From NCBI GenBank assembly GCA_038049695.1, contig CP142453.1, positions 2,125,501 to 2,189,500 of the forward strand: a DNA stretch of 64,000 nt, written 5' to 3'. Each line of letters begins with the position of its first letter. The first letter of the stretch is position 1. This document shows positions 1-10,024 of this stretch, in pieces. Both the position numbers and the translations under genes were made by a program. The notes beneath the pieces are model-generated. The model worked only from the letters and a program-made list of their open reading frames with translations, did no database searches and was not told where the DNA came from. Origin of the DNA: Cinnamomum chago. Taxonomy: Eukaryota > Streptophyta > Magnoliopsida > Laurales > Lauraceae.

Positions 1-1950
1 GAAGCAAACACAGAGGGCACTTTTGCATTTTTTTTTTTTTTTTTTTTTTGTAGAAACAAAAATGAAAAGTAGAAGCTTTTCCATGGAAAACATTTTTCAT
101 AGTTTGCTGCGAACACTTTTCCTCAATCTAGTTCAAGTTACACTGCTTCAATCTAGTTACCAAAATTGAAAGAAGCAAACAGGGAGGGCTGGGCTGTTCA
201 AAAGCACACTACTGGGCATGGTTAGTTGGGAAGGTGATTCAAACAACATTTCTATAGAAAACAGTTTCATACTTACGTCAAAAGAGAGAGAGAGAGAGAG
301 AGAGAGAGATTGGCTATATCATCCACAAGAACTTTCAACTAATGAAAATAAACTAAGGAGGAGCCAGTTCCACACTGGAAACTCAGGTGGTCAAATACCA
401 ACAACAACTAATGGATGAAAGAGAACTTGCACAGAAGTCTCTGACCCTCAAAATTAATCTGCATGCTTTTATTTCTTTTTAATATTTTTAGTTCAGGAGA
501 AATATTTTAATCAGAGATGTCTCCTTGGTGGGTGCTCTAAGAATTTCCTTTGAGGAAATGCTCCCTCCATTTCACTTTTCTGAGGACATTCTCATTGTTA
601 TGTAGGAAAAATTCCACCAGCTTTTCATCTCAGCCGCAGTTGTATTCTCACAAGTTATGTGTACACAATTAGTGTGCGTATCTTACACAGATTTTTTTGT
701 ATTACACCTTTAAACCCAATAAGTGAATCGCACTTTTATAAATCCAAACTGCCCAAAATTACAAGCTTTACCATGAGAGTTTGGAAAAACACATGATTAA
801 AAATAACAAATGGGAGTGAATCATGTGTTTTATCTATAATTTGCTCATACTAGTCTTTGGAAGTGGGTTAAGTTTCACCATAACAGTGTGATTAAAAGCT
901 TTGAAATTTCAAAATCATTAATAAAGGTACCATTTGGAAACTATAAATCCTCTGAGGAAAAAAAGTTCGCTTTCCATATAGTCATGGAAAGCCCATGTTT
1001 GGAACTGTAATATTCCGCAAGGATTTGGAAGTATGAAATATTCATTTTTGAGGATTTTTAGAAGATAGAAACAGTTTCAAAAAACATTTTTATAAGGCCT
1101 GCAAAACACAGTTCAAGATTTTCTGTCATTGTTGCAGGCTCTTTATTTCAAGGTTCTAAACATCCCATTAGGGTGAAGGGGCCTACCCTCCACAACTTTT
1201 TGTGCCACATGAGTGTTTCCCTATCCAACAGTCTCAACATTGCAGACCAAGACACAAAAACAGTCTCACCATTGCAGACCAAGACACAAAAATCACCAAC
1301 AGGCATCAATTGCTCTGTAATTTCTGAAAAAATAACAATAAAATCATAAATCTATTCAATTACTCATGCAAACAAAATCCCCACAATCCCACATCATCCA
1401 ACCACCCCCAATATATCAACAGACAGCAAGTATCCCTCCTCTTCCAACACAAGACCACCAATCTACCAAAAAAAAAAAACCGGAAACAAAACCACTATTC
1501 CTGCGTCCTTCTGTTCCCATGTTTTCCTTAATCCCATCAAAACCCTAACTTTATCACAGATTTCACCACAACCCAACACCCAAATCACATTACAACAGAA
1601 TCCCAATTCCCCACAACCAAACAATTACACCCCACAGTTAAAGAACCAAACTTTCATTGTGCTATGCATATATTCACAATCTGGTATATCTAGCACAATG
1701 AATCAATGCTCAAGAGTCCTACCCATTTCGTGTAAATAGGAGTCCTGTAAGGCTCCTTTGCATGCATAGAATCCTGCTGTGCAATCAATCCATGACAATG
1801 AAGAATCCATGGCTTTCATGGGTTTTGGTTGGGCTATGAAAATGAATGCCAAAAAGAAAGTCATTGAATCCCAAAATCCAAATTCCCCCAAAATCAACCA
1901 CAGAAACCCAAAACAACACCCAAATCAACCGGAAAACGAATCCGCACATG
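1..1950. other. AT-rich stretch without a recognisable gene
   Basis: I see no supported coding region here. Contents are a poly(T) tract near 29-49, a GA microsatellite at about 283-309, and a perfect or near-perfect tandem duplication of about 32 bp at 1228-1259 and 1260-1291. On the minus strand the part from about 1950 down to 1360 is T/G-rich like a plant intron, which fits it being the first intron of a minus-strand gene extending beyond the left edge. That is inference only. Confidence 0.4.
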
Positions 1951-1963
1951 GAGAAAGATCTGA

Positions 1964-2140
1964 CCTTTCCACCGAGAGAGATCTTCTCAATGGAGAGGAT
2001 GTTGGAGAAGGGGAGCTGTTCCAGCACCTCGTCAGCAACGGCTCTGGCGCGCGGGAGCGAGGGCACAGTGCAGAGCGAGAGGGAGAGGGAGGGAGGGAGG
2101 GAGGGAGGGAGAGAGAGAGCGAGAGAGAGAGAGTGAGAAT
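1964..2140 (-). other. possible 5' leader/first exon of a minus-strand gene
   Basis: Read on the minus strand, a CT/CCCT-rich leader (about 2060-2140) runs into a GC-rich segment ending in an AAG followed by a GT donor-like site at about 1963, and then into a T-rich intron-like stretch. This is the usual look of a plant 5' UTR or first exon with a leader intron. An open frame crosses it but has no recognisable protein similarity, and its upstream part is low-complexity (GGAAGGAAGGAAAAA-type repeats on the plus strand, about 2215-2370). Any remaining exons would lie further left, mostly outside the window. Transcript data would be decisive. Confidence 0.25.
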
Positions 2141-2385
2141 CGGTGCCTGCTCCGGCGGTGGCGTCGCTGGTGCGGCTGAAGGGCAGAGCGAGGGCAGAGC
2201 TCGAGAGCAAGGAGAAAGGAAAAACGAAGTGGGAAGGAAGGAAGGAAAAAAGCGTTGGGAAGGAAGGAAGGAAAAAATCGCTGGGAAGGAAGGAAAAAAT
2301 AGCTGAGTTGAGCGCGCGAGCAGGGCGGGAGAAAGGAAAAAAGAAGTGGGAAGGAAGGAATGGTAGGGAAAGTGCTGGAACTTTT

Positions 2386-2493
2386 AGCGACCGCTCTTGC
2401 GGCCGCTTATGGCGGTCGCTAATGAGTTCTTTTGCAACCGCCACAAGCGGCCGCCCGCGTTTTGACGAGCCAAAACTCGAATTTCTAGTAGTG
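2386..2493 (-). mobile_element. CACTA (En/Spm-type) element terminus
   Basis: The minus strand reads CACTACTAGAAA starting at 2493, the canonical terminal motif of plant CACTA transposons. Next to it lie GC-rich subterminal repeats of the form AGCGACCGC/GCGGTCGCT, including a perfect 9-bp inverted pair at 2386-2394 and 2412-2420 and a further GCGGCCGC-rich unit to about 2455. I could not find the partner terminus, so this is probably a truncated element or a solo end. Family knowledge: CACTA subterminal repeats bind the element's own transposase. Confidence 0.6.
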
Positions 2494-2729
2494 AAGTGCG
2501 TACCCCAGCCTCCTGTGAGTCCAGATCAGGGCTGCTCGTGTTGAAGTAGCGGACCGTTGACTATTGGCCCATGATATGGTGGGCCCAGTCTGTTAAACTT
2601 TCCAAATTGGGTCCAATAATCAATGTGCAGATAAAGTTCCCAAGCCCGTCAAGACAGAAAGGATATATGTTAAACTATTTTACTAAAGTAACTAAGGCCC
2701 ACTATATATGAATTTCACTCAATTACTAG

Positions 2730-2896
2730 TTTTTGACAAACCAATGAAAGGTTGCATGTAAACCCACGATCTTTCTAAAAATAAGGCCACGATACATCCA
2801 ACTTTCTAAAAATAGGGCCTATTAGAATCCATCTATAATTTTGACATCTAATGAAAGGTTGCTGCTTTTAATCACGTCCTTCTAAAAATAGGACCA
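2730..2896 (+). repeat. duplicated ~58-bp promoter module upstream of the F-box gene
   Basis: Two diverged copies of one module lie at about 2730-2788 and 2838-2895. Each has a TTTTGACA-type start, AATGAAAGGTTGC, and then CTTTCTAAAAATAGG followed by GCC or ACC. A third CTTTCTAAAAATAGGGCC motif lies between them near 2801-2818. They sit 115-280 bp upstream of the F-box ATG, so they could be regulatory, but nothing in the sequence proves function. Confidence 0.45.
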
Positions 2897-3010
2897 TGAG
2901 CAAAGGTAGGACTCTTTCTTCCTTGTATTTATACCAACCAACTCTCTTTCTTTCGTATTATTTTCAACGATCCAACAATCTAACGTTTTGGTTTAGACGA
3001 CTTGAGAGAG

Positions 3011-5879
3011 ATGACAGAACTGAGTAGTAGTGGAAGCTGTTCATGGTCAGATGCTTCACAGGATCTTCTCCAGTTGATTTTGAAGTTCCTAACCCCACTC
3101 AATCATCTTCGTTTTGGCTCTGTCTGCCGCTCATGGCGCATAGCTCAAAGAGAATGTCCTCTTCCTCCTCCTCCTGCTCAGGATCTCCCTTTCCACATCA
3201 TTTACAGAGAGATCAACGAAGAAAGTATCCAACTCTACAGTTTCTCAGAGAAGAAAATATACAAGACATCATTGCACCGTCCCATTACTTGCGCAAACTC
3301 CATCCCATATTCCAGATGGCTTGTTTTGTATGATACTGTAAGATCCCGATCCCACCCAATTATATTTAATATATTTTTATTAGATGTTATTATTATTTTA
3401 ATTAAAATTTATTTTAGTTATTTAAGTGATTGGGATTAAGTGTGGCACAGGTTAGATTAGATGCGTGGATTGGTGAATTGGTTTACTGGGTAGATGACCT
3501 TACCCACATGCAGTTTGACCCAATGACTTAAGCTTGAGGAATGTTCCTTTATTAACCTAAGAACCCTAAGAACTGCACGTCTTATCCCTCCCCACTTCTC
3601 TCTATGGCTCCTCCCGATTCTTCTTCGTCTTCTTCCTCTTTCAACTTCCCAAGCCATTGCAACTTTAGCATCCAGCCATCAAAATGAAGATCAGGAATTT
3701 TAAATGGATGTTTGTGTTATTCGATGTTTTAAGAATGAAAATGTGGATTCCATTTCCTTTCTAATTGAATATGATCTTATGGATTTTTGGTTGGATTCAA
3801 CTCTCCTTTTTGGCACAAGGAGAAAAATGGATGAAAAGGGTAAAACCTCCAATTTTTGTGACTGTATGAACTCGGGACGTCGCACTTTCGAACGTTGCCA
3901 TCGAACGTTCGAACACGCGAATCCATAAATGTTTGAGCCAAACGGCAGAGACGTCAAACGTTCGAACGTTCTCTTCAAACATTCGAACGCTCAAGTTTAG
4001 GTTTGTCTGGGCCAAAGGGCATAGGCATCGAACGTTCGAACGTGCCTCATGAACGTTCGAATGTTTGACTTTTCCTTGCTCCTGAGCCAAAAACCCGAGG
4101 CGTTGAACGTTCGAACGTCGCCTTCAAATGTTCGAACGTTCAGTGCGCTTGGGCAAATTATGATTATTTTTCACTGTTTTGGCTCGGTATCATTTTGGGA
4201 ATTATGATAGTGTATGGGACTTCATATGGATTTAGTAACCTTAATTATCTACCTAGACTTTACATAAGAACCGTCTTTAGGCGTAGGTGTCTTATTGACG
4301 TAGTATTCAAATACCTGGTATGCTTTTAATGAACTCTAGCGAGAAAGGGTCAATACATCTCTAATGAAAATCCTTTATTGGATCTATGCACCGTGAATTT
4401 AGAGAGATGTAACGTCCCTAGCTCACTAGTGTTTATCATTGTGTGTTGAAGAGTACATGAATATGCGTTTGACCTTAGGATTGATTTGTAACTATGGCTT
4501 GACCTTCGCATGCATATCATGGTTTAGGTTATGTATTCCTTTAGATGTATATCCTATCATGTTGTTTATGGACCATGAGGTGGCTTGGCAATTTATGTGT
4601 AATGATTTGACTATGATATGGAATGTGGATTGGCCAGTACTTCATTTTGACTTAGGACTCTTATGCCAGAGCATTATTAATCAAGTCTATTATTAATATA
4701 TGTTTATGTGAGTCATTTATGGACGACTGCAGATCGATATATGGACGATTGATCACCGATGTGACTGGATCACTTATAATCCGTTTTGAACTATGGACAG
4801 GTTATCCTGATAGTTTGATCAGTTTATGACATCCGACATTATATACGGGCTTTCCCGATTTATATAGGGCCGACCACCCACAATGGGGACACTTGTCACG
4901 TGTGAATTATATATTACTCCTTTGTGTCATTTGGATTTATGTCATACGTTCGTTCTCGTTATTATCTTTGTCATTGTTCATTATGATCTCACTTGTCTAT
5001 ACTCATCTTGATATCGTATTTTAATATCGAATTATCATCGTATTCTTACTATTTACTTTATAATATTTGGTGTATAGCTATGGAGCCCTACTTTACCAAA
5101 GAAATGGAGGAGGATCAAACGTTTCAAACATTTGAAATAACTGACAAACTCGAGTGGGATGCCAGAGATGGTTTTGGAACCGTCTGAACCAGCATGAGAG
5201 TGAACGTCATCTTAACAATTCTTTAGATGAACATTCTTTTATGATAAACCTTTCTTTAGTAATTGTTTAATTTATTCTGCAACTTTGGCTATTAATGTTG
5301 ATTTGATTTTTGTGTTGGATCTCATTTATGAATCTTGAATACCAATTGAATAAAGCTTCCGCTGGATTTAATGAAATTTATTTTAACTCACCACGGTTTG
5401 TGGTTTGTGATTTTATGTGGGTCCACTTTTGGAAGCTTGTATTGTATTAAGCACGGAAATTTTGAATTTAATTTATTTTTTACAATTTTCACAATTCTCA
5501 TTTTGGAAACGTGACAGATGAGAAAATCGATTTCCTCTTTAACCCATTCAACGCTAATGGATGCATTGATCTTCCAGAGCAAGAAAGAAAATGTTATGAT
5601 GAATGCTTTTTCTGCTCCACTTCAGCGCATCCTGATGGTGTTCTCCTCCTGAAATCAGCACGAAACAAGAAATTCTTGCCATGCCGACTCAACTATGAAT
5701 GGCAAGAACCTTTTATTGTCTCTGACTGGGATCAGGAAACTTCTCGTGTTGTTAAGTTGTTTGCCATATTCTCTCAAGGAAAGTTGCATGCATTGAACAT
5801 AGATGGTGGCTTTTCCCTTGTCGACTCTCTTTTTCCACATGACTTTACCATTCTAAATGTGAAACTGGAAGATATATAG
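3011..5879 (+). CDS. F-box protein, interrupted by an LTR-like block
   Basis: This encodes an F-box protein, presumably a substrate receptor of an SCF ubiquitin ligase. Exon 1 (3011-3337, start ATG at 3011) carries a clear F-box (WSDASQDLLQLILKFL ... VCRSWR). The 3' part (to the stop at 5877-5879) resembles the C-terminal repeat region (DUF295/KIB1-like) of plant F-box proteins, with FNPFNANGCIDLPE. Between them lies a 2.18-kb non-coding block. Using the donor at 3338 and the obvious acceptor at 5516-5517 shifts the frame. A weaker acceptor at 5521-5522 keeps it (exon 2 5523-5879) and gives about 227 aa, shorter than the roughly 350-400 aa usual for this class. Removing the block exactly would also join the halves in frame. 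The gene is therefore either a functional short gene with a transposon-derived intron or a disrupted gene. Homology of both halves is firm; the splice model is not. Confidence 0.6.
3337..5516 (+). mobile_element. probable solo LTR (Ty3/gypsy-like) inside the F-box gene
   Basis: The block starts TGTAAGATCCCG and ends ACGTGACA, so it has the TG...CA ends of an LTR. It contains AATAAAGCTTCCGCTGG near its 3' end, which I associate with chromovirus (Tekay/Del-like) LTRs. Flanking 5-mers are GATAC (3332-3336) and GATGA (5517-5521), only 3 of 5 identical, so the target-site duplication is weak. No primer-binding site, gag-pol or second LTR is present. Its length, 2,180 bp, is long for an LTR but within the gypsy range. 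The palindrome array at 3875-4155 lies inside it. Confidence 0.5.
3875..4155 (+). repeat. four ~75-bp tandem units rich in TTCGAA/AACGTT palindromes
   Basis: About four diverged tandem units each carry two overlapping self-complementary motifs built on TTCGAACGTTCGAA, followed by a GGGCCAAA or GAGCCAAA-like spacer. Motif cores are seen near 3888, 3903, 3957, 3982, 4029, 4051, 4105 and 4130. The array is CpG-rich inside an AT-rich block. It may be an LTR promoter/enhancer array or a binding-site cluster; that is inference. Confidence 0.75.
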
Positions 5880-5903
5880 TATTGATTCAGATTGGTATCA
5901 TAA

Positions 5904-6435
5904 GGGCACGTTTGTGTACACACCCTTTCCGTGGAAAGAGGAAATTGCCACGTCAGCATTTTCCATAGAAATGAAAACCTTGGAAAAGGATTTCCGTAGA
6001 ATTTAGAAATCCATGTTTGGTGCAAAAAGAGTTTCCTCATTGAATTGGTGCAGATGTTGTTTGGTGCGGCTGTGGATTCCTTATAGAAAATCAAAATTTC
6101 TTATTTGGTGATATAATTTTTTGAAGAAAATAACACAACATGTATATTATTTATTTAACATTAAATAATAATTTATATAAAGAAAAAAAAAATGAAAGAG
6201 TTATAGGGTTTTTGGGTTGAAATGGACAAAAGTGAGGAAAAGATGGAGAAGTTTTCCGAGGAAAACCATTTCTCATACCCCCCCATAGAAAACTCATTTC
6301 CACAATTATCAAGGAAAATGCTGACGAGGCAGGAAAACATTTCCGCGAAATTGTTTCGCACCAAACGCTGGAAAAATGGGTTTTCCGCAGAAAACCGTGA
6401 ACTTTTCCGCGGAAAAGTGTTACACAAACATGTCC
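5904..6435. mobile_element. PIF/Harbinger-like (Tourist-type) MITE, 532 bp
   Basis: Terminal inverted repeats: the left end GGGCACGTTTGTGTACAC matches the reverse complement of the right end, GGACATGTTTGTGTAACAC, and both continue into TTTCCG(T/C)GGAAA. The 3-bp duplication TAA flanks it at 5901-5903 and 6436-6438, typical of this superfamily. There is no transposase. The interior has several TTTTCCG.GGAAA palindromes. It begins 24 bp after the F-box stop codon, so it probably sits in the 3' UTR or terminator region. Confidence 0.8.
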
Positions 6436-6739
6436 TAAAGCTGTTATGTTGGAATCTTGTGGAGAGAAATTGTTGTTGGGAATGCAGTGTTGCTGTTTTT
6501 GGAGCAAACTTAACTGAGTTGGAGTAGGTGAAGGTGGAAAATTCAAAACTTGCAATTTTAAGGAATTCACATTCACTGTGAGGAGAAAAGCCTAATAATT
6601 TCCTCTATTCATCCCACCAGTTCCATGGTTTGGGTTGGCCTTTTCTGCCACTAATTCCAGTAAATGTCATATAGACATTTCTCATCTCAATTAATAAAAC
6701 GAAGTCAGATTTGGGCAAGCTTTTAAACTTCATCAACAA

Positions 6740-7012
6740 ATGGATTGGGTGTGGGATGGTCCATACTTGATACTCAAAGTGGCTGACTCAGCCAGACTTC
6801 AACTGCAGAAAAACCTGTCAGCCCAACTCAAGCCTGACCTGATAAGTTATAATTTAAGGTATGGATCAACACTTCTAATGTTAAGTGTTGGATTTGGGTT
6901 TGGTCCATACTTGATACTCAAAGTGGCTAACTCAGCCCAACTTGAACCGTCGAAAAACCTTCTGGCTCAGCTCAGACCTAACATGGATCGACGCTTTTAA
7001 TGTAAGTGTTGG
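6740..7012 (+). repeat. 144-bp tandem duplication
   Basis: Two diverged copies are offset by 144 bp. Both contain GGTCCATACTTGATACTC then AAAGTGGCT, at about 6758 and 6902, followed by similar CAGCCCAACT, AAAAACCT and ATGGATC(A/G)AC elements. The open frame across it is a by-product of the repeat and has no similarity I recognise. The region between 6440 and 6740 shows nothing else. Confidence 0.7.
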
Positions 7013-7345
7013 TTTCAGGAGACAGTATCAAGCTCATATATATTGATATTGTGTGGGTGGTTGAGTATAACACACATCAAAAGCTATTAGGGTCAGCGAG
7101 ATCCATTCCATTGTCACCCCTAAACTTCGAATGACCTTATAAATGCCCTTAGTTGTCCCATTATGTTACCATTGTTTACATGGAATTAAATACACAGGGA
7201 TTCCTTCGGGTGCTTCATTCCTTGGTTGTGTGCTCCATGCTTTGCCATTAAGCACGCCATTGGTGGGACACCTTCTTTCCACTGAAATAAACAGGATCAA
7301 TCATCGGATGGTGAGGGACTTGTGTTAGTGTGCGTGGGTTGTGAG

Positions 7346-8592
7346 TAGAGATGTCAAATGGGCCGGGCCGAACAGTCAACGGCCCGTGGCCCGGCACGAC
7401 TCGTGTCCGAGGAGGCTGGGCCCGTTGGCCCATTTGGCCCGGGCCCGCCAAGCCCGCCTGGCACATAGGCTGCCCTCTGCGGCCCGTTAGGCCCGCCAGG
7501 CACGGCCCGCTAGACATGGCCCGCCCAAAAGTGGCTTTTTAAAAAAAATATATCCATTTTACCCTCCCAAAACAGCCATAAAACTGTCATATAAGGGGTA
7601 TTTTGTATCATTTTTCAATTTTATAAAGTCTATAATACTCTAACTCTCCTATTCTTTTTCTAATTTTATTAGTCTTATTTATAATACTCTAACCCTCGAA
7701 TATTTTAAGCCCTTAATTTGATTTCCATATTCTCACCTTAACTTCTTAGTGATCTAGATATTTGATTTTGTAAATTTGGATAATAATTCAAGCAGATCTA
7801 GGTTTTAAAATTTATGTGCCTATATATGAACAATTTATGAATTTGAGATTTATATACCTCATACATAAAAAATTGAACCACCTATGATGCATTTTTTAAA
7901 ACCAATAAATCATTGGGATTTTGACATGTAGATGACTTGAGACCTGAATTTCAACTTGTAAAAACTCCCAACAGAACAGCTTATATAAAAAAGAATTATG
8001 TCAAAATAAAAAAATTTCACTTATATTATACAGCATCCTAGTTTTAGGTTATAAAATTTTCTTTTAATGAAGAAAATTTCTGGAGTTGGGAAAAAGGGTA
8101 AATGTGCACGGTATCTTACGAACATAAAAATATAATATTACATTATATTATTATAAGGATAAAATAATCATTTTTATATATTTATATTTTTTTATTGCAC
8201 TAACGATTCAAAAGTATGCTTTATAATTTACAAGGTCTATTCCATGCCTTAATCATTATATGAAAACGTTATCAATCAGGCATAATTTATTGCTTTCGTG
8301 CAAGTTCAATGGATGCCTATAACATGAGGTGTAGCGTACTCCCAAATATGTGTCACTGTCACTAAAGTTTGTCAATGGCTTATTATATCCAATCTTTCGT
8401 GTAGAGAAACAAGTCAAAGAGATATTTTAACTCGGGTAAGGTGTATTCTATTTATTTTTTTAATACTGAAAAAAAAATTGAAAGAGGCCCACTGGCCCGG
8501 CCATGACGGGCCGTGCCAGGGTTTTTCCCTGGTGGGCCGGGCCGGCACGGCCCACTAGGCAGGCCTAGGCTGGAGCGGGCCGGGCATCTCTA
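7346..8592. mobile_element. non-autonomous hAT-like element, 1,247 bp
   Basis: The ends are TAGAGATG... and ...CATCTCTA, followed inward on both sides by GGGCCGGGCC-rich subterminal sequence. A perfect 8-bp duplication GTTGTGAG flanks it at 7338-7345 and 8593-8600. An 8-bp duplication and TA(G/A)(A/G)GATG ends are hallmarks of plant hAT elements whose GC-rich arms contrast with an AT-rich core (here about 7540-8470). No transposase frame is present, so movement would depend on a hAT elsewhere in the genome. Confidence 0.85.
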
Positions 8593-8600
8593 GTTGTGAG

Positions 8601-9780
8601 TACTCCTCTAGCACTTGGGATCGATCCCTAGCACTTAAGGTGAGCTGAGTTGCCCTTTACCGGCTGCTGCTGGGATATCCCTCGTTTCTGTACTAAGGTG
8701 ATGTTTGCATGGATTTAAATACACAAAAAAACAGGCATGCCAGAACGAGGCTTTAAAGAGATGTGAAGTGAAGGATTAAAACCAAGGTTGGAAAACTCGT
8801 AATTTGGACTAGACTCATCCAATACAAAAAACCGACTTAGATCGAGTCAACATAGAGACTCGGGAGAATGAATGTAAACGGGTCGGTTTCGTTCCGAGAC
8901 CACCGAAACCATTTTTTAAGAAAAAATGGCATAGGTTAGCTAGAATGGCTGGAGCCTACCAGGAAAGGATGGTAAATATGGCATAGGTTAGTTGGGCCTT
9001 GCTACATTTAAGTAAAAATGACAAGTGTGAACTTATTTTTTTTTTTAATAATGAATGGTTAATACATATGGGAAAAAAAAAAAGGAAATCATATCCACTG
9101 GGACTTGAATAGCTGATAAATATAGCCCACTTATGGTTGGAGTCACTATTAAAAAAACATGGGAAAAATCATGATTCAAAATTCAGAGTTGCCACATCAA
9201 AGAATGGAAACATTATTTATGATCAAACTAAAGGATTATATATATATATGTCCCACTTATAATTTCTTACCATAAAAGATGAGAAGAATAAAAGAAATTA
9301 CCCTTGATAAAGAATACAAGGAGCTTTCCTTCATATTTGCTGAAATTCTAGAAATTCTTGTCTGTGGAATTTCTAGATGCTCCTTTAGGTTTGTGCATCT
9401 AGAAATTTTAGAAATTCTTGGATTTCCAAAGGTTAAAAAAGACATTTTATGTGGCTAGAATCAAGAAATGCTAACAAAGAAATATGGAATTTAAAAATTC
9501 CAGGGGACAGCCTGTCACATAATGTCCCGAAATTCCTTAACACGGTGTATTCCTGACAGAAATTTCACAAAAAAAAAAAAGCAAAGCCTAATCCGATAAG
9601 CAAAATTGATTCAAACACACAAATTAACACATCTTGAAAAACCATTTTTTTATTAAAATAAAATCTGAGCATAAGCTACTTGAAGGCATTGAATTCAATT
9701 TAACGGTCTGGATCATTAGTAGGTGGACCCCACAATGAGTCCACACACACTTGTGTGTTTGTGAACACTTTTTCCCTAAT
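8601..9780. other. spacer with a short hairpin
   Basis: There is no supported gene. The main structure is a perfect 13-bp inverted repeat, AATTTCTAGATGC at 9368-9380 and GCATCTAGAAATT at 9395-9407, with a 14-nt loop, inside a wider AGAAATTC-rich stretch (about 9310-9430) that may be a decayed palindromic MITE. Poly(A/T) tracts occur near 9040 and 9070. Confidence 0.5.
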
Positions 9781-9904
9781 ATAAGCCATGTGCCATGTAT
9801 TCACAGACAAGGTCATGACTCATGAGTGCATACATCCCGCACCTTCTTCTGCGAGACAGCTGCATGGCCTCTTTGGGCCGTTGGATCTTCTTCAATACGA
9901 TTCA

Positions 9905-9989
9905 ATGGCGAGCGACAGATCTCAATATGCAATAAAACCCCAAAACGAAAGCTTTCCCTTTCTCCCGCGTGAAAGACCTCAAATCCAGG

Positions 9990-10024
<35 letters not shown>

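Noticed and set aside
1785..2444. 219-aa open frame on the minus strand and overlapping plus-strand frames
   Set aside because: They are driven by GGAAGGAAGG and CT/GA low-complexity sequence and show no recognisable domain; only a possible leader/first exon is kept at low confidence.
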